A stretch of 64,000 bases of DNA from Actinomycetospora cinnamomea (GCF_003096675.1 NZ_QEKW01000001.1:62001-126000), one strand, 5' to 3'; counted from the first letter of the stretch, positions 25,728 through 33,490 are shown. Notes: generated by a model from the letters alone, not told the origin. Program-made: numbers and translations.

Positions 25728-27026
25728 GTGAGAGCGACCAGGCGTCGCGGGAGCACGCGCACCCCGGCGGTGCTCGGCTGGGCCCTGTGGGACTGGGGTG
25801 CCTCCGCCTTCAGCGCGATCATCGTGACGTTCGTGTTCGCGGTGTACCTCACCGATGCCGTGGCCGCGGACCCGGACGCCGGCGCCCGGGCGCTCGGTCT
25901 CGCCCTCACCGCCGCCGGGGTGTGCGTGGCGCTGCTGGCGCCGGTCACCGGGCAGCGCGCCGATGCACGCGGTCGACGCAAGGTCTGGCTGGGCGTGCAC
26001 AGCGCGGTCGTCATCGCCTGCATGGCGGCGATGTTCGCCGTGCGGGACGAGCAGGCCTACCTGCTGCTCGGCCTGGTCCTGCTCGCCGTGGCCTCGGTGT
26101 TCTTCGAGTTCGCCGAGGTCAACTACAACGCGCTGCTCGTGGCGGTCTCGACCCGGGAGACGCGGGGCAGGGTCTCCGGGTTCGGCTGGGGCATGGGGTA
26201 CTTCGGCACCGTCGTGGTGCTGGCCTTCGTGCTGTTCGCCTTCGTGCAGCCCGACGTCGGCCTGTTCGGGGTCACCGCGCAGGACGGTCTGAACATCCGC
26301 GCGGTCGCGCTGACCGCGGCGCTCTGGTTCGCGGTCTTCGCGCTGCCCTTGTTCCTCCTGGTGCCCGAGGCACCCGCGTCCGGCGAGGCGGTGCCCCGCA
26401 ACGTCCTCGCCAGCTACGCCGTGCTCGGGCGGCGGATCGCTCAGATGTGGCGCTCGGACCGGCGGCTGCTCGCGTTCCTCGGCGCCAGCGCGATCTACCG
26501 CGACGGGCTGGCGGCGGTCTTCACCTTCGGCGGCGTCATCGCCGCGGGGACCTTCGGTTTCAGCCAGGCCGAGGTCGTGGTGTTCGCGATCGCGGCGAAC
26601 CTCACGTCCGGGCTGGGCGCACTCGTCGGCGGCCGGCTGGACGATCGGCTCGGCCCGAAGGCCGTGATCGTCGCCTCACTGGCCGGCATGCTCCTGGCCG
26701 GAACGCTCCTCGTGCTGTTCACCGGCAGGGCCGCGTTCTGGGTGTGCGGGCTGGCGCTGTCGGTCTTCCTCGGCCCCGCCCAGTCGGCCAGCCGCACCTT
26801 CCTCGTCCGCGTGGTCCCGCCGGCGCGGGAGGGCGAGGCCTTCGGGCTCTACGCGACCACGGGCCGCGCCGTGAGCTTCCTCGGACCGCTGGCGTTCACC
26901 GGCTTCGTCGCGGCCTTCGGCACCCAGCGCGCGGGGATGGTCGGCATCGTGCTCGTCCTGCTCGCCGGGCTGGTCGCCGTCCTGCCCATCACCGGCCCTC
27001 GCGGCGACGAGGCGCGCGCCGCGTGA
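25728..27026 (+). CDS. MFS transporter, UMF1/Atg22-like
   Basis: This 432-residue membrane protein has about 12 helices. It carries the pattern of the UMF1 (Atg22-like) group: GWALWDWGASAFSAIIVTFVFAVYL at the start, the loop RADARGRRKVW between helices 2 and 3, and VSGFGWGMGYFG near residue 145. The substrate is unknown; amino acid or drug export are both possible. It is divergent from oleABCD, and a role in hydrocarbon handling is only a guess from position. The GTG at 25728 has GAGGA 11 nt upstream. Confidence 0.85.
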   Translation: MRATRRRGSTRTPAVLGWALWDWGASAFSAIIVTFVFAVYLTDAVAADPDAGARALGLALTAAGVCVALLAPVTGQRADARGRRKVWLGVHSAVVIACMAAMFAVRDEQAYLLLGLVLLAVASVFFEFAEVNYNALLVAVSTRETRGRVSGFGWGMGYFGTVVVLAFVLFAFVQPDVGLFGVTAQDGLNIRAVALTAALWFAVFALPLFLLVPEAPASGEAVPRNVLASYAVLGRRIAQMWRSDRRLLAFLGASAIYRDGLAAVFTFGGVIAAGTFGFSQAEVVVFAIAANLTSGLGALVGGRLDDRLGPKAVIVASLAGMLLAGTLLVLFTGRAAFWVCGLALSVFLGPAQSASRTFLVRVVPPAREGEAFGLYATTGRAVSFLGPLAFTGFVAAFGTQRAGMVGIVLVLLAGLVAVLPITGPRGDEARAA

Positions 27027-27124
27027 CCGATCGGGCGGGCTCGTTGCTGCTGCTGCGCCACCGACAGCCACCCGCGGAGGGACGTTCTCGGGGTGGCAAG
27101 TGGACCCGTGTGATACCACCCACA

Positions 27125-27150
27125 TCAAGGTCATCTTGAGGTTTAAGGTT
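27125..27150 (+). promoter_or_regulatory. Palindromic promoter element, copy 1
   Basis: TCAAG-GTCAT-CTTGA (27125-27139) is a perfect 5-bp dyad with a 5-nt centre, followed by GGTTTAAGG. It lies 95 nt before the ATG of 27234. The same layout occurs before the paralogous gene at 29732, with both arms changed in step. Confidence 0.75.
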
Positions 27151-27233
27151 CCGGCTTCGTCGCCCGAGGCGCGTGGTGTGGACCTCCGCGCGGTGGCGAC
27201 CCATCGGGAACAGTGCGGCAGGAGGCCGGAGAG

Positions 27234-28043
27234 ATGTGGCAGCGACAGGGGGCGCCCGTCGGAGGGTGGCGCGCCGACGCGTTCGGCACCGGGACCTGGC
27301 AGGGGGCGTCGCAGCACCAGCGACCGCCCGTCGAATCCGATCCGGCGACCGCCGCCGGACCGCTCGGTGCGACGGCGGTCGCGTCAACGGGCCGGCGTTC
27401 GCGACGCACCCGGGACGCGGTGCCAGGGCCGCCCTCACCTGCGCGGGGGGCCTGGGAGCCGACGCCGATCTTCCAGGCCGTGGCGTCGGAGTGGGAGCGG
27501 CGCCGGCGCGACGACGTCGTCGCGGACCGCCCGGGCGCCGAGGCCGGGCCCGCGGGGGACCACGGCGCGCCGGCCGCGTCGTCGGCGGACACGGGACCGT
27601 TGCCGGTCCAGCGGACCCACGGGGCCCGGGCGCACGATCTCGCCCCGGTGCACGCCGTGCCCCCGCCTCCGCCACACGACGCCCGGCGCCACGAGGTCGA
27701 CGGCCTCCCCCCGCGCGTCGCGTCCGCGGGCGGGACGGACCGCCCTGGCTGGATGCCCGTGCCGCGTCCGGGAACGGGACCGCTGCCGGTCCAGCCGCGG
27801 TACGCGAGCCGGCGTGATCTCGCCCCGGTGGACGCAGTGCCGCCGCCCCCGCCGCGGGGCGGCTCGCTCGAGGACGAGCTGATCCGGCGGGCGGAGCGCC
27901 GCCGGCGGCCGCTGTCCTCGACACCGGTCGCGGGCGGACGGCACGCCCTGCGCCCGCTCGACGGGGACGAACCGACGCCGCATGCCGACCCCGACAGGCT
28001 CGGCACGGGCGGGAACCTCCTGACCTTCACCGGGATCTCCTAG
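27234..28043 (+). CDS. Uncharacterised protein with WRxD / PIFxAVASxWERR motifs, paralogue 1
   Basis: The 269-residue product begins MWQRQGAPVGGWRADAFGTG. Near residues 74-90 it carries WEPTPIFQAVASEWERR, which is shared with the protein at 29358-29732. The middle holds a duplicated block of about 70 residues: TGPLPVQ, DLAPVHAVPPPPP, then TGPLPVQ, DLAPVDAVPPPPPRGG. It is Pro/Arg-rich, has no membrane segment, and is probably largely disordered. GGAGG precedes the ATG. A palindromic element upstream is shared with the paralogue, so both are probably under one regulator. Function is unknown. Confidence 0.75.
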   Translation: MWQRQGAPVGGWRADAFGTGTWQGASQHQRPPVESDPATAAGPLGATAVASTGRRSRRTRDAVPGPPSPARGAWEPTPIFQAVASEWERRRRDDVVADRPGAEAGPAGDHGAPAASSADTGPLPVQRTHGARAHDLAPVHAVPPPPPHDARRHEVDGLPPRVASAGGTDRPGWMPVPRPGTGPLPVQPRYASRRDLAPVDAVPPPPPRGGSLEDELIRRAERRRRPLSSTPVAGGRHALRPLDGDEPTPHADPDRLGTGGNLLTFTGIS

Positions 28044-28119
28044 CACCGACCGGCCACCGGAACCGCCAACCGAGGACGGTGCGACGGTCCGTCGACGCGG
28101 GCGACCAGTGCCCCGGGCT

Positions 28120-28824
28120 CTAGCGCCGGCGAGTGGAGGCCGGTTCCGGGCCCCTCGACGCGCGACGGGCGCGCTCACCGTCGCGGTACTCGTAGAGGCG
28201 GAGGCGCGCGGCCACGTCCGGGTCGATCGAGCCGGGTGGGGCGGGCTCGGGGGGCAATGCCGGCGCCGCCTCGAGCGCTGCCGCGCACGGCTGTTCGCCG
28301 GTGGCAGTGCGGCACTCCGCGGACGCGTGCGCGGGCACCGGGGCGCCGTTCGGCGCCGGGTGCCGTCGGCTGCGCTCGTCGGTACGAGGGGGATCGGCCT
28401 CGGGGTGGTCGGCGGCGGATCGCCGGTGACGACGGATCGAGCGCCGAGGGCTGGTCTTCTTGCTGTGCAGCAGGGCCGCATCGATCCGTCGATGAACCCG
28501 GTCGGGCTGGTCGACGTCCACGACGACACGGTGAAAGGGTCGGCCGGAGAGGTAGATGACCACGACGTGTGTGCCGTGCCGGGCGCTCCACAGCTGGCGA
28601 CGTTCACCGACTCCCCAGCAGCCGGCGCGGTAGCGCCGCGGCCACCACAGACCGGGACAGGGAAGGCGTGGACTCGAGGCGACGGCGTCGGCCCGAGCCA
28701 TCACCCGGGCCCCGAGGATCCGTGTGTAGGGCAGGAAAATCCCACGCGAACCCGCGGCGACGAGGTCGGCTCCGGAGAACCGGACACGCAGCCCGGTCAG
28801 CGTGACCTGGAGTCGTACCGCCAT
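28120..28824 (-). CDS. Protein with N-terminal bacterial PH-like domain
   Basis: This protein has 234 residues. The first 120 show the strand pattern of small actinobacterial PH-like domains (MAVRLQVTLTGLRVRFSGAD, the P-G-L-W-W turn, WSARHGTHVVVIYLSGRPFHRVVVDVDQPDRV). Asp/Pro-rich linkers and a C-terminal REYRDGERARR-like basic tail follow. The ATG at 28824 has GGAGG five bases upstream. It sits between the two WERR paralogues, on the strand of the second. Family recognition is by pattern only; partner and role are unknown. Confidence 0.7.
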   Translation of the reverse strand: MAVRLQVTLTGLRVRFSGADLVAAGSRGIFLPYTRILGARVMARADAVASSPRLPCPGLWWPRRYRAGCWGVGERRQLWSARHGTHVVVIYLSGRPFHRVVVDVDQPDRVHRRIDAALLHSKKTSPRRSIRRHRRSAADHPEADPPRTDERSRRHPAPNGAPVPAHASAECRTATGEQPCAAALEAAPALPPEPAPPGSIDPDVAARLRLYEYRDGERARRASRGPEPASTRRR

Positions 28825-29123
28825 CCACACCTCCACGGCTTTCGGAGGGCAGCCACACCGACTCCCCTCCTGGACCCCCACCGGATGTGGCGGCCGCGAG
28901 CGAGTTGGTGACTTGTCGAATTTCATCACGCCGGGGTTACGGCCCTGAGCCCTGTCCTGAGCAAGTTGGGCCATTCGCCCGCGCGGATGACGGCCGGCCC
29001 GACGCAGCCCTTGCTCTCCATCGCGCTCTCGCATCGACAGCAATTCGTCGTTTCCGGGGTCGCGACACGCCGAGCGAGCCGAAATGCCGGGAACGGGTCG
29101 GCCTCGGAGGATCCTGCACGGCT
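28825..29123. other. Intergenic region with no recognisable gene
   Basis: About 300 nt between divergent genes. It has a lower GC content than the flanks around 28910-29060. I see no gene, repeat or clear promoter in it. Confidence 0.5.
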
Positions 29124-29309
29124 ATGATCGCGTGGCTGTCGGTCCTCCTGTCGGTCCTGCCGCCGCTGTTGATGCTGCTGGCGGTCGGGACGGAACGCTT
29201 GGAGACCACCCGTTTGAAGGCCGGTACGGTCCGGGTGGAGGACGTCGAGGACTTCCTCGATCGCGTTCACCGCCTCCGACTCAACCGCGGTGACCGTCTC
29301 GACGGCTGA
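29124..29309 (+). CDS. Small single-pass membrane protein
   Basis: A 61-residue reading frame. Residues 2-24 form a transmembrane helix (IAWLSVLLSVLPPLLMLLAV). A charged tail follows (VEDVEDFLDRVHRLRLNRGDRLDG). A GGAGGA stands about 12 nt before the ATG, which is rather far. It is convergent with the paralogue gene at 29358 with a 48-nt gap. The clean helix-plus-amphipathic-tail layout favours a real gene, but there is no homologue support. Confidence 0.45.
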   Translation: MIAWLSVLLSVLPPLLMLLAVGTERLETTRLKAGTVRVEDVEDFLDRVHRLRLNRGDRLDG

Positions 29310-29357
29310 GAACGCACGCCCGCCCTCGACCAGCCCGCGGTGGTCGGGCACGGGCCG

Positions 29358-29732
29358 TCAGGCGCGCGGCACCAACCTCACGATCTTGCACGCGTGGCGG
29401 CCGGAGTCCTCCTCGCGCGACGTCACGGCGTGCCGTCCGTGAGCCGTGAACGGCACGACCTCCGCCTCACGGCCGTGCTCCGCGGGATGCTCCAGCTCGT
29501 CCTCGGCCGGCCGGGCTCGTGGCAGGACCGGCGGCGTCGTGGTCGCCGAGGCCCGGGCGTGCCGGACGGCGCGGCGCTCGACGGCCCTGCCCCGGCGCTC
29601 CCAGTCCGAAGCCACGGCGCGAAAGATCGGCGTGAACTCGTCCGCCCCCTCGTCCCAGGCCTCCCAGGCCCAGGTGCGGAGCGTGTCGGATCGCCACTCT
29701 CCACGCCGCACGTCCTCGCGCCATCCCGACAT
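29358..29732 (-). CDS. Uncharacterised protein with WRxD / PIFxAVASxWERR motifs, paralogue 2
   Basis: The 124-residue protein begins MSGWREDVRRGEWRSDTLRT. At residues 34-48 it has FTPIFRAVASDWERR, nearly identical to the motif of the 27234-28043 product. It lacks the proline-rich repeat of the larger paralogue and ends in a basic HACKIVRLVPRA. AGGGAG lies 7 nt before the ATG. The shared N-terminal module of about 50 residues seems to be the conserved part of this family. The upstream palindrome matches that of the paralogue. Confidence 0.78.
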   Translation of the reverse strand: MSGWREDVRRGEWRSDTLRTWAWEAWDEGADEFTPIFRAVASDWERRGRAVERRAVRHARASATTTPPVLPRARPAEDELEHPAEHGREAEVVPFTAHGRHAVTSREEDSGRHACKIVRLVPRA

Positions 29733-29805
29733 CGCCGGTCTCCCTGTCGTCCGCCACGGTCACCGACGCCGCGCGGACTGCCCTCCGCGGCTCGCGTCGA
29801 GGCAG

Positions 29806-29830
29806 ACCCTAAAGTTCAACATGAGGTTGA
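29806..29830 (-). promoter_or_regulatory. Palindromic promoter element, copy 2
   Basis: On the minus strand it reads TCAAC-CTCAT-GTTGA (29830 to 29816), then ACTTTAGGG. The element lies 83 nt before the ATG of 29732. It has the same spacing as copy 1, with compensating changes in both arms (G/C swapped). Confidence 0.75.
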
Positions 29831-29948
29831 GGGGCCGCGACACGCTGAGGGAGATTTCCGACGCGCGACCGGCCGCGAACAGGGAGTGGAAGACGTCGCC
29901 GATCTCACCCTCGGAGACGTCGAACAATTGACCACATACAATGGGGCG

Positions 29949-29980
29949 GGCCCCGCCGCTCACAGTTGAACGGCGGGGCC
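29949..29980. other. 10-bp perfect stem-loop
   Basis: GGCCCCGCCG (29949-29958) pairs with CGGCGGGGCC (29971-29980) around a 12-nt loop. It begins 7 nt after a TACAAT -10-like box on the plus strand. It may terminate transcription from either side or end a short RNA; no T-run is present. Confidence 0.6.
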
Positions 29981-30146
29981 GGCGGACGCCCGAGGTGGGG
30001 GCTCCCCCAGTGTCCGCGAGACCACCGGCGGACGGCGCGACGAACAGGGAAATACTTCCTCGTGACGGCGTTGACCGACTTCCGGAACAGTTCTTCCGCG
30101 CGACCGGTCGGCGCCGTTTCCGGTCACGGGGTGCACGTCGGAATCC

Positions 30147-31181
30147 TCATGAGACAGTTTTCCCGGTGGTGTCCGCCCTGGAACGGCTGGGCTGCACCCG
30201 TTTCGGCTCGCCGGGCATCTTCGGGTACTCGGGCGGGTAGGGCAGATCGCCCAGGCCGTGGTCGCGCCGGTCGCGCTCCACCCACTCGAGCACCGTCTCG
30301 AGGCCGCGGGGGTCGTCGTGCAGGCCCGCGTGGGCGTCGCCGCGCTCGGCGAGCACGCCCGCGGCGGTGAGGACGTCGAAGTCGTCGGGGTCGACGTCGC
30401 CGAGGTCGTCCCAGCCCAGCGGCATCGACACCGTCGCCCGCGGGGTGCCGCGCACCGACCACGCCGAGGCGATCGTGCGGTCACGCGCGGCCTGGTTGTA
30501 GTCGAGGAAGACGCGCTGCCCGCGCTCCTCCTTCCACCAGTCGACGGTGGCCTCGCCGGGCACACGCCGGCACACCTCGCGGGCGAGGGCGATCACGGCG
30601 CGGCGGACGCCGACGAAGTCCCACTCCGGGCGCACCGGCACCATCACGTGGATCCCGCGCCCGCCCGAGGTCTTGGGGCGCCCGTGCAGGCCGGCGTCGT
30701 CGAGCACCTCGCGCAGCACGCCGGCGACGCGCACGGCGTCGGCGAAGTCGGTGCCGGGCTGGGGGTCGAGATCGATGCGCAGCTCGTCGGGCTGATCCAC
30801 CTGCCCGCGGCGTACGGGCCAGGGGTGGAAGTCGAAGGTCCCGAGGTTCGCGGCCCAGGCGAGCACGGCCGTGCGGGTCGGGCAGATCTCCTCGGCGGAG
30901 CGCCCGCTGGGGAAGCGCACCTCGACGGTCTCGAGCCACTCCGGGGCGCCCTTGGGCACGCGCTTCTGGTAGAAGAACTCGCCGGTCACGCCGTCGACGA
31001 ACCGCTTGAGGTGGGTCGGGCGTTCGTAGAGCACGTCGAGCAGCGGCCCGCGCACCGCGATGTAGTGCTGGACGACCTGGCGCTTGGTGATGCCGCGGTC
31101 CGGGAAGTAGACCTTGTCGGGGTTGGTGACGCGCACGGCGAGGCCGTCGACGTCGAACTCCTCGGCCGGGGACTTCGCCAC
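30147..31181 (-). CDS. Stand-alone LigD-type NHEJ DNA polymerase/primase
   Basis: This 344-residue protein is the archaeo-eukaryotic primase-like polymerase domain of LigD without ligase or nuclease domains, like M. tuberculosis Rv3730c. The catalytic aspartates lie in LRIDLDPQPG, the conserved loop in TSGGRGIHVMVPV, and the third acidic site near QRVFLDYNQ. It extends DNA ends or gaps with NTPs during end-joining or excision repair. The gene is 17 nt behind a MarR/OhrR-type regulator gene on the same strand, so the two are probably co-transcribed. LigC is elsewhere in the window. Confidence 0.92.
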   Translation of the reverse strand: MAKSPAEEFDVDGLAVRVTNPDKVYFPDRGITKRQVVQHYIAVRGPLLDVLYERPTHLKRFVDGVTGEFFYQKRVPKGAPEWLETVEVRFPSGRSAEEICPTRTAVLAWAANLGTFDFHPWPVRRGQVDQPDELRIDLDPQPGTDFADAVRVAGVLREVLDDAGLHGRPKTSGGRGIHVMVPVRPEWDFVGVRRAVIALAREVCRRVPGEATVDWWKEERGQRVFLDYNQAARDRTIASAWSVRGTPRATVSMPLGWDDLGDVDPDDFDVLTAAGVLAERGDAHAGLHDDPRGLETVLEWVERDRRDHGLGDLPYPPEYPKMPGEPKRVQPSRSRADTTGKTVS

Positions 31182-31198
31182 GCAGGCAGGCTAGGAGA

Positions 31199-31669
31199 TC
31201 AGGCCTCGCCGGTCACGATGCTGTCGTCGGCGGTGCGCAGCCGGTCGGCCAGGGCCTGCAGCTCGCTGCGCAGGCGCGCGAGGTCGGACGGCTCGAGGCC
31301 CGTCTCGGCCTGGACCCGGCGCTGCACGGCGAGCGCGGGCTCGCGCAGCGCCTCGCCCTCCGGCGTGCACGCGACCTCGACGGTGCGCTCGTCCTCGGGG
31401 CGGCGGCGCCGCACGACGCGGCCGCGCTCCTCCAGACGCTGGAGCAGGGGCGAGAGCGTGCCGCTGTCGAGGTGCAGCTCGCGGCACAGCCGGCCCATCG
31501 TCACCGGCCCGTGCTCCCACAGCACGAGCAGCGCGACGTACTGGCTGTAGGTGAGGCCGAGGGGTGCGAGACCACGCCGATAGGACGCCGCGATCGCGCG
31601 CGAGGCGTCGTGCAGCGCGAAGCACAACTGCGCGTCGAGCGTCGTGCACGCCGAGGTGTCCGTCGTCAT
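31199..31669 (-). CDS. MarR family regulator of OhrR type
   Basis: The 156-residue product has the OhrR N-terminus LDAQLCFALHDASRAI with the reactive cysteine that senses organic peroxides. The winged helix follows (TYSQYVALLVLWEHGPVTMGRLCRELHLDSGTLSPLLQRLEERG, then RRRRPEDERTVEV). OhrR proteins usually repress a neighbouring ohr peroxidase gene, and no ohr is present here. Instead a repair polymerase follows after 17 nt, and msrB lies nearby on the other strand. The gene is leaderless, with TACCCT 7 nt before the ATG. Confidence 0.88.
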   Translation of the reverse strand: MTTDTSACTTLDAQLCFALHDASRAIAASYRRGLAPLGLTYSQYVALLVLWEHGPVTMGRLCRELHLDSGTLSPLLQRLEERGRVVRRRRPEDERTVEVACTPEGEALREPALAVQRRVQAETGLEPSDLARLRSELQALADRLRTADDSIVTGEA

Positions 31670-31676
31670 GCCGTAC

Positions 31677-31682
31677 AGGGTA
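31677..31682 (-). promoter_or_regulatory. -10 element TACCCT of the OhrR-type gene
   Basis: On the minus strand TACCCT ends 7 nt before the ATG at 31669, without room for a leader. The divergent gene at 31719 has its own -10 element 25 bp away, so the regulator could control both. Confidence 0.6.
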
Positions 31683-31706
31683 GGCCCGACCTGCCCGTTC
31701 GCGGGT

Positions 31707-31712
31707 TACCGT
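31707..31712 (+). promoter_or_regulatory. -10 element TACCGT of a leaderless gene
   Basis: TACCGT ends 6 nt before the ATG at 31719. No ribosome site fits in the spacer. Confidence 0.55.
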
Positions 31713-31718
31713 GGGCCG

Positions 31719-32039
31719 ATGACCATGTCCGAGGGCCCGCGCGACCGACCGGGGGACGCCCCCGGTCCGCCCGGCCGGTTCGCCGACGACCTCGTCGGTC
31801 TCGACCCCGACGACCCCGAGGCGCGCGCGTTCGCCGCGCACCTCGACCGCATGGAACGCGTCGGGCCGACGTTCACCGTCGAGGGGCAGCTGGCCGGGGT
31901 CCGCGACTTCGCCGAGTCGGCCAACCGCGCCGACGGGCTGCGCCGGTTGGCCGCCGTGGTCCTGGTCACCCTGGTGCTGCTCGGCGCCGGGTACGTCATC
32001 TTCGAAACGCTCGAGGTCGTGCTGCGCACCGCGTTCTGA
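31719..32039 (+). CDS. Small C-tail-anchored membrane protein
   Basis: The protein has 106 residues: a hydrophilic Asp/Pro-rich first 70, then one transmembrane helix at 79-98 (LAAVVLVTLVLLGAGYVIFE) close to the C-terminus. This is the layout of a tail-anchored protein. No domain is recognised. It is divergent from the OhrR-type gene (49-nt gap) and followed after 39 nt by msrB, so it may belong to an oxidative stress unit. Confidence 0.7.
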   Translation: MTMSEGPRDRPGDAPGPPGRFADDLVGLDPDDPEARAFAAHLDRMERVGPTFTVEGQLAGVRDFAESANRADGLRRLAAVVLVTLVLLGAGYVIFETLEVVLRTAF

Positions 32040-32066
32040 GCCGTCGGGCCGGGCCGCGGGACGTAT

Positions 32067-32072
32067 TAGCCT
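32067..32072 (+). promoter_or_regulatory. -10 element TAGCCT before msrB
   Basis: TAGCCT ends 6 nt before the msrB ATG at 32079; the spacer is GGGGGC. Transcription would begin at the start codon or a base or two ahead. Confidence 0.55.
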
Positions 32073-32078
32073 GGGGGC

Positions 32079-32504
32079 ATGAGCAGTGACGCCTCGATCG
32101 GCACCCCGAAGGTCAGCAAGTCCGACGCCGAGTGGCGTGCGCAGCTGAGCCCCGAGGAGTACGCGGTGCTGCGCCAGGCGGGCACCGAGCGTCCCTTCAC
32201 CGGTGAGTACGACGAGGTCTTCACCGAAGGCGTGTACTCGTGCCGCGCCTGCGGGGCCGAGCTCTTCCGCTCCGAGACCAAGTTCGCGTCGCACTGCGGC
32301 TGGCCGTCGTTCTACGCCCCGTCGTCCGACGACAACGTCATCCTGCGCGAGGACCGTTCGATGGGGATGACCCGCGTCGAGGTGCTGTGCGCGAGCTGCC
32401 ACTCGCACCTGGGCCACGTGTTCACCGGCGAGGGCTACGGCACGCCCACCGACCAGCGCTACTGCATGAACTCGGTCAGCCTGCGCCACGAGCCCGCCGC
32501 CTGA
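32079..32504 (+). CDS. msrB: Peptide-methionine (R)-S-oxide reductase MsrB
   Basis: MsrB repairs methionine-R-sulfoxide in proteins with electrons from thioredoxin. The 141-residue protein has both zinc CxxC pairs (CRAC near residue 56 and CASC near 105) and the catalytic cysteine in RYCMNSVSL near 130. The signature HCGWPSFYAP is intact. There is no signal peptide, so it works in the cytoplasm. It lies next to an OhrR-type regulator. Confidence 0.95.
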   Translation: MSSDASIGTPKVSKSDAEWRAQLSPEEYAVLRQAGTERPFTGEYDEVFTEGVYSCRACGAELFRSETKFASHCGWPSFYAPSSDDNVILREDRSMGMTRVEVLCASCHSHLGHVFTGEGYGTPTDQRYCMNSVSLRHEPAA

Positions 32505-32664
32505 CGACGACCACCACTGGTCCGTCCGGTGGAGCCGGCACGGCCGGACCGACGCTTTGCCCGGCGGCTCCGGTGGCCGTGACCACCTGTGGCGGGCGCG
32601 AGCGGCCGTGGCCGTTAACGTCGAGGACGGCGAGCCGCCTCTGCACCCGGAGCGAGAGAGGACG

Positions 32665-33090
32665 ATGCCGCCGATGGGCCATCCCATCCGCCACGGGGCC
32701 ACCCCCGACCACCCGCGCCGCCCGCACCCGCTGGCCGCGCGGCTGCCGCGGTTCGACGAGAGCGTCCAGTACGACGTCGTCCGCGACAGCCTCATGCCCG
32801 AGGAGCAGATCGACGGCGTCTACGCCAGCGAGAGCGCCATCGCGCTGTGCGGGATCACCAACCGGCGGGTCATCCTGCTCGACACGGCGTTCCCGGGTGG
32901 GCGCGCGGCGCTGATCACCGCGCCGTACAGCCGGATCACGACGGTCGCCTACGTCTCCACCGAGAACGACCCGATCTTCTCCCGCACCGTCGCGATCCAG
33001 ATCGGGCGCACGTTCTACGAGGTGACCTGCCGCGGCGAGGAGCAGGCCGCGGAGATCCACGACCTCATCACCTGGCACCTCATCGACTGA
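32665..33090 (+). CDS. PH-like domain protein
   Basis: This 141-residue protein has a His/Pro-rich start. A domain with the strand pattern of bacterial PH/YdbT-like folds follows at residues 40-135 (GVYASESAIALCGITNRRVILLDTAF, then YSRITTVAYVST, then TVAIQIGRTFYEVTC and the closing helix EEQAAEIHDLITWHL). AGAGGAC lies just before the ATG. The function is unknown; such domains often bind membranes or partner proteins. The 3' end overlaps that of the racemase-like gene on the other strand by 11 nt. Confidence 0.75.
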   Translation: MPPMGHPIRHGATPDHPRRPHPLAARLPRFDESVQYDVVRDSLMPEEQIDGVYASESAIALCGITNRRVILLDTAFPGGRAALITAPYSRITTVAYVSTENDPIFSRTVAIQIGRTFYEVTCRGEEQAAEIHDLITWHLID

Positions 33091-33415
33091 GGGCCGGCAC
33101 CCCGCGCGTCGCGGCCGCCGCCAGCTCCTCCACGCCCACGGCGGCGACCCCGCGCTCGCGGGCGACGCGGACGACGTCGCCGAGCAGGGAGGGCCAGGTG
33201 CACACCACGGCGTCGACGTCGCGGCAGATCAGCTCGCCGACCCGGGCGGCCAGGCGGACGCGGATGTCAGCGGTGGGCTCGAGCAGCGTGCGGTCGACGA
33301 CGTGCACGTCGACGATGCCCGGCGCGTGCTCCGCGAGGAGCCGCCGGGCCGCCTGGACGTGCGCGGCGGCGACGTGCAGGAAGCCGACGGTCGCCACGTG
33401 CGGAACATGCCACAT
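33080..33415 (-). CDS. Truncated Asp/Glu racemase-like protein
   Basis: The 111-residue product matches only the N-terminal half of an Asp/Glu racemase fold: VATVGFLHVAAAHVQAARRLLAEHAPGIVDVHVVDRTLL, then RVRLAARVGELICRDVDAVVCTWPSLLGDVVRVA. The position where the racemase catalytic cysteine is expected reads VVCTWPS, so a cysteine is present. The second half with the partner cysteine is absent, so racemase activity is unlikely. ATG 33415 fits the family start; GTG 33475 is the longer option. It follows hemQ by 75 nt on the same strand. Confidence 0.6.
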   Translation of the reverse strand: MWHVPHVATVGFLHVAAAHVQAARRLLAEHAPGIVDVHVVDRTLLEPTADIRVRLAARVGELICRDVDAVVCTWPSLLGDVVRVARERGVAAVGVEELAAAATRGVPALSR

Positions 33416-33490
33416 CGCGGAGCGTGACGCGAGTGCTCGGTCGACGGGCGGCCGTCCACCGCCGTTCGACGGCACCCGACCGGGCGACGA

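Larger units (their letters stand above)
29733..30146. other. Intergenic region with regulatory motifs
   Basis: The 414 nt lie between the starts and ends of minus-strand genes. They contain the second palindromic element (29805-29830), a TACAAT at 29937-29942 that could be a plus-strand -10 box, and a stem-loop at 29949-29980. No protein gene is convincing. Confidence 0.55.

Noticed and set aside
29760-29963. 67-codon minus-strand gene
   Set aside because: It covers the palindromic promoter element, lacks a ribosome site, and has no family features.
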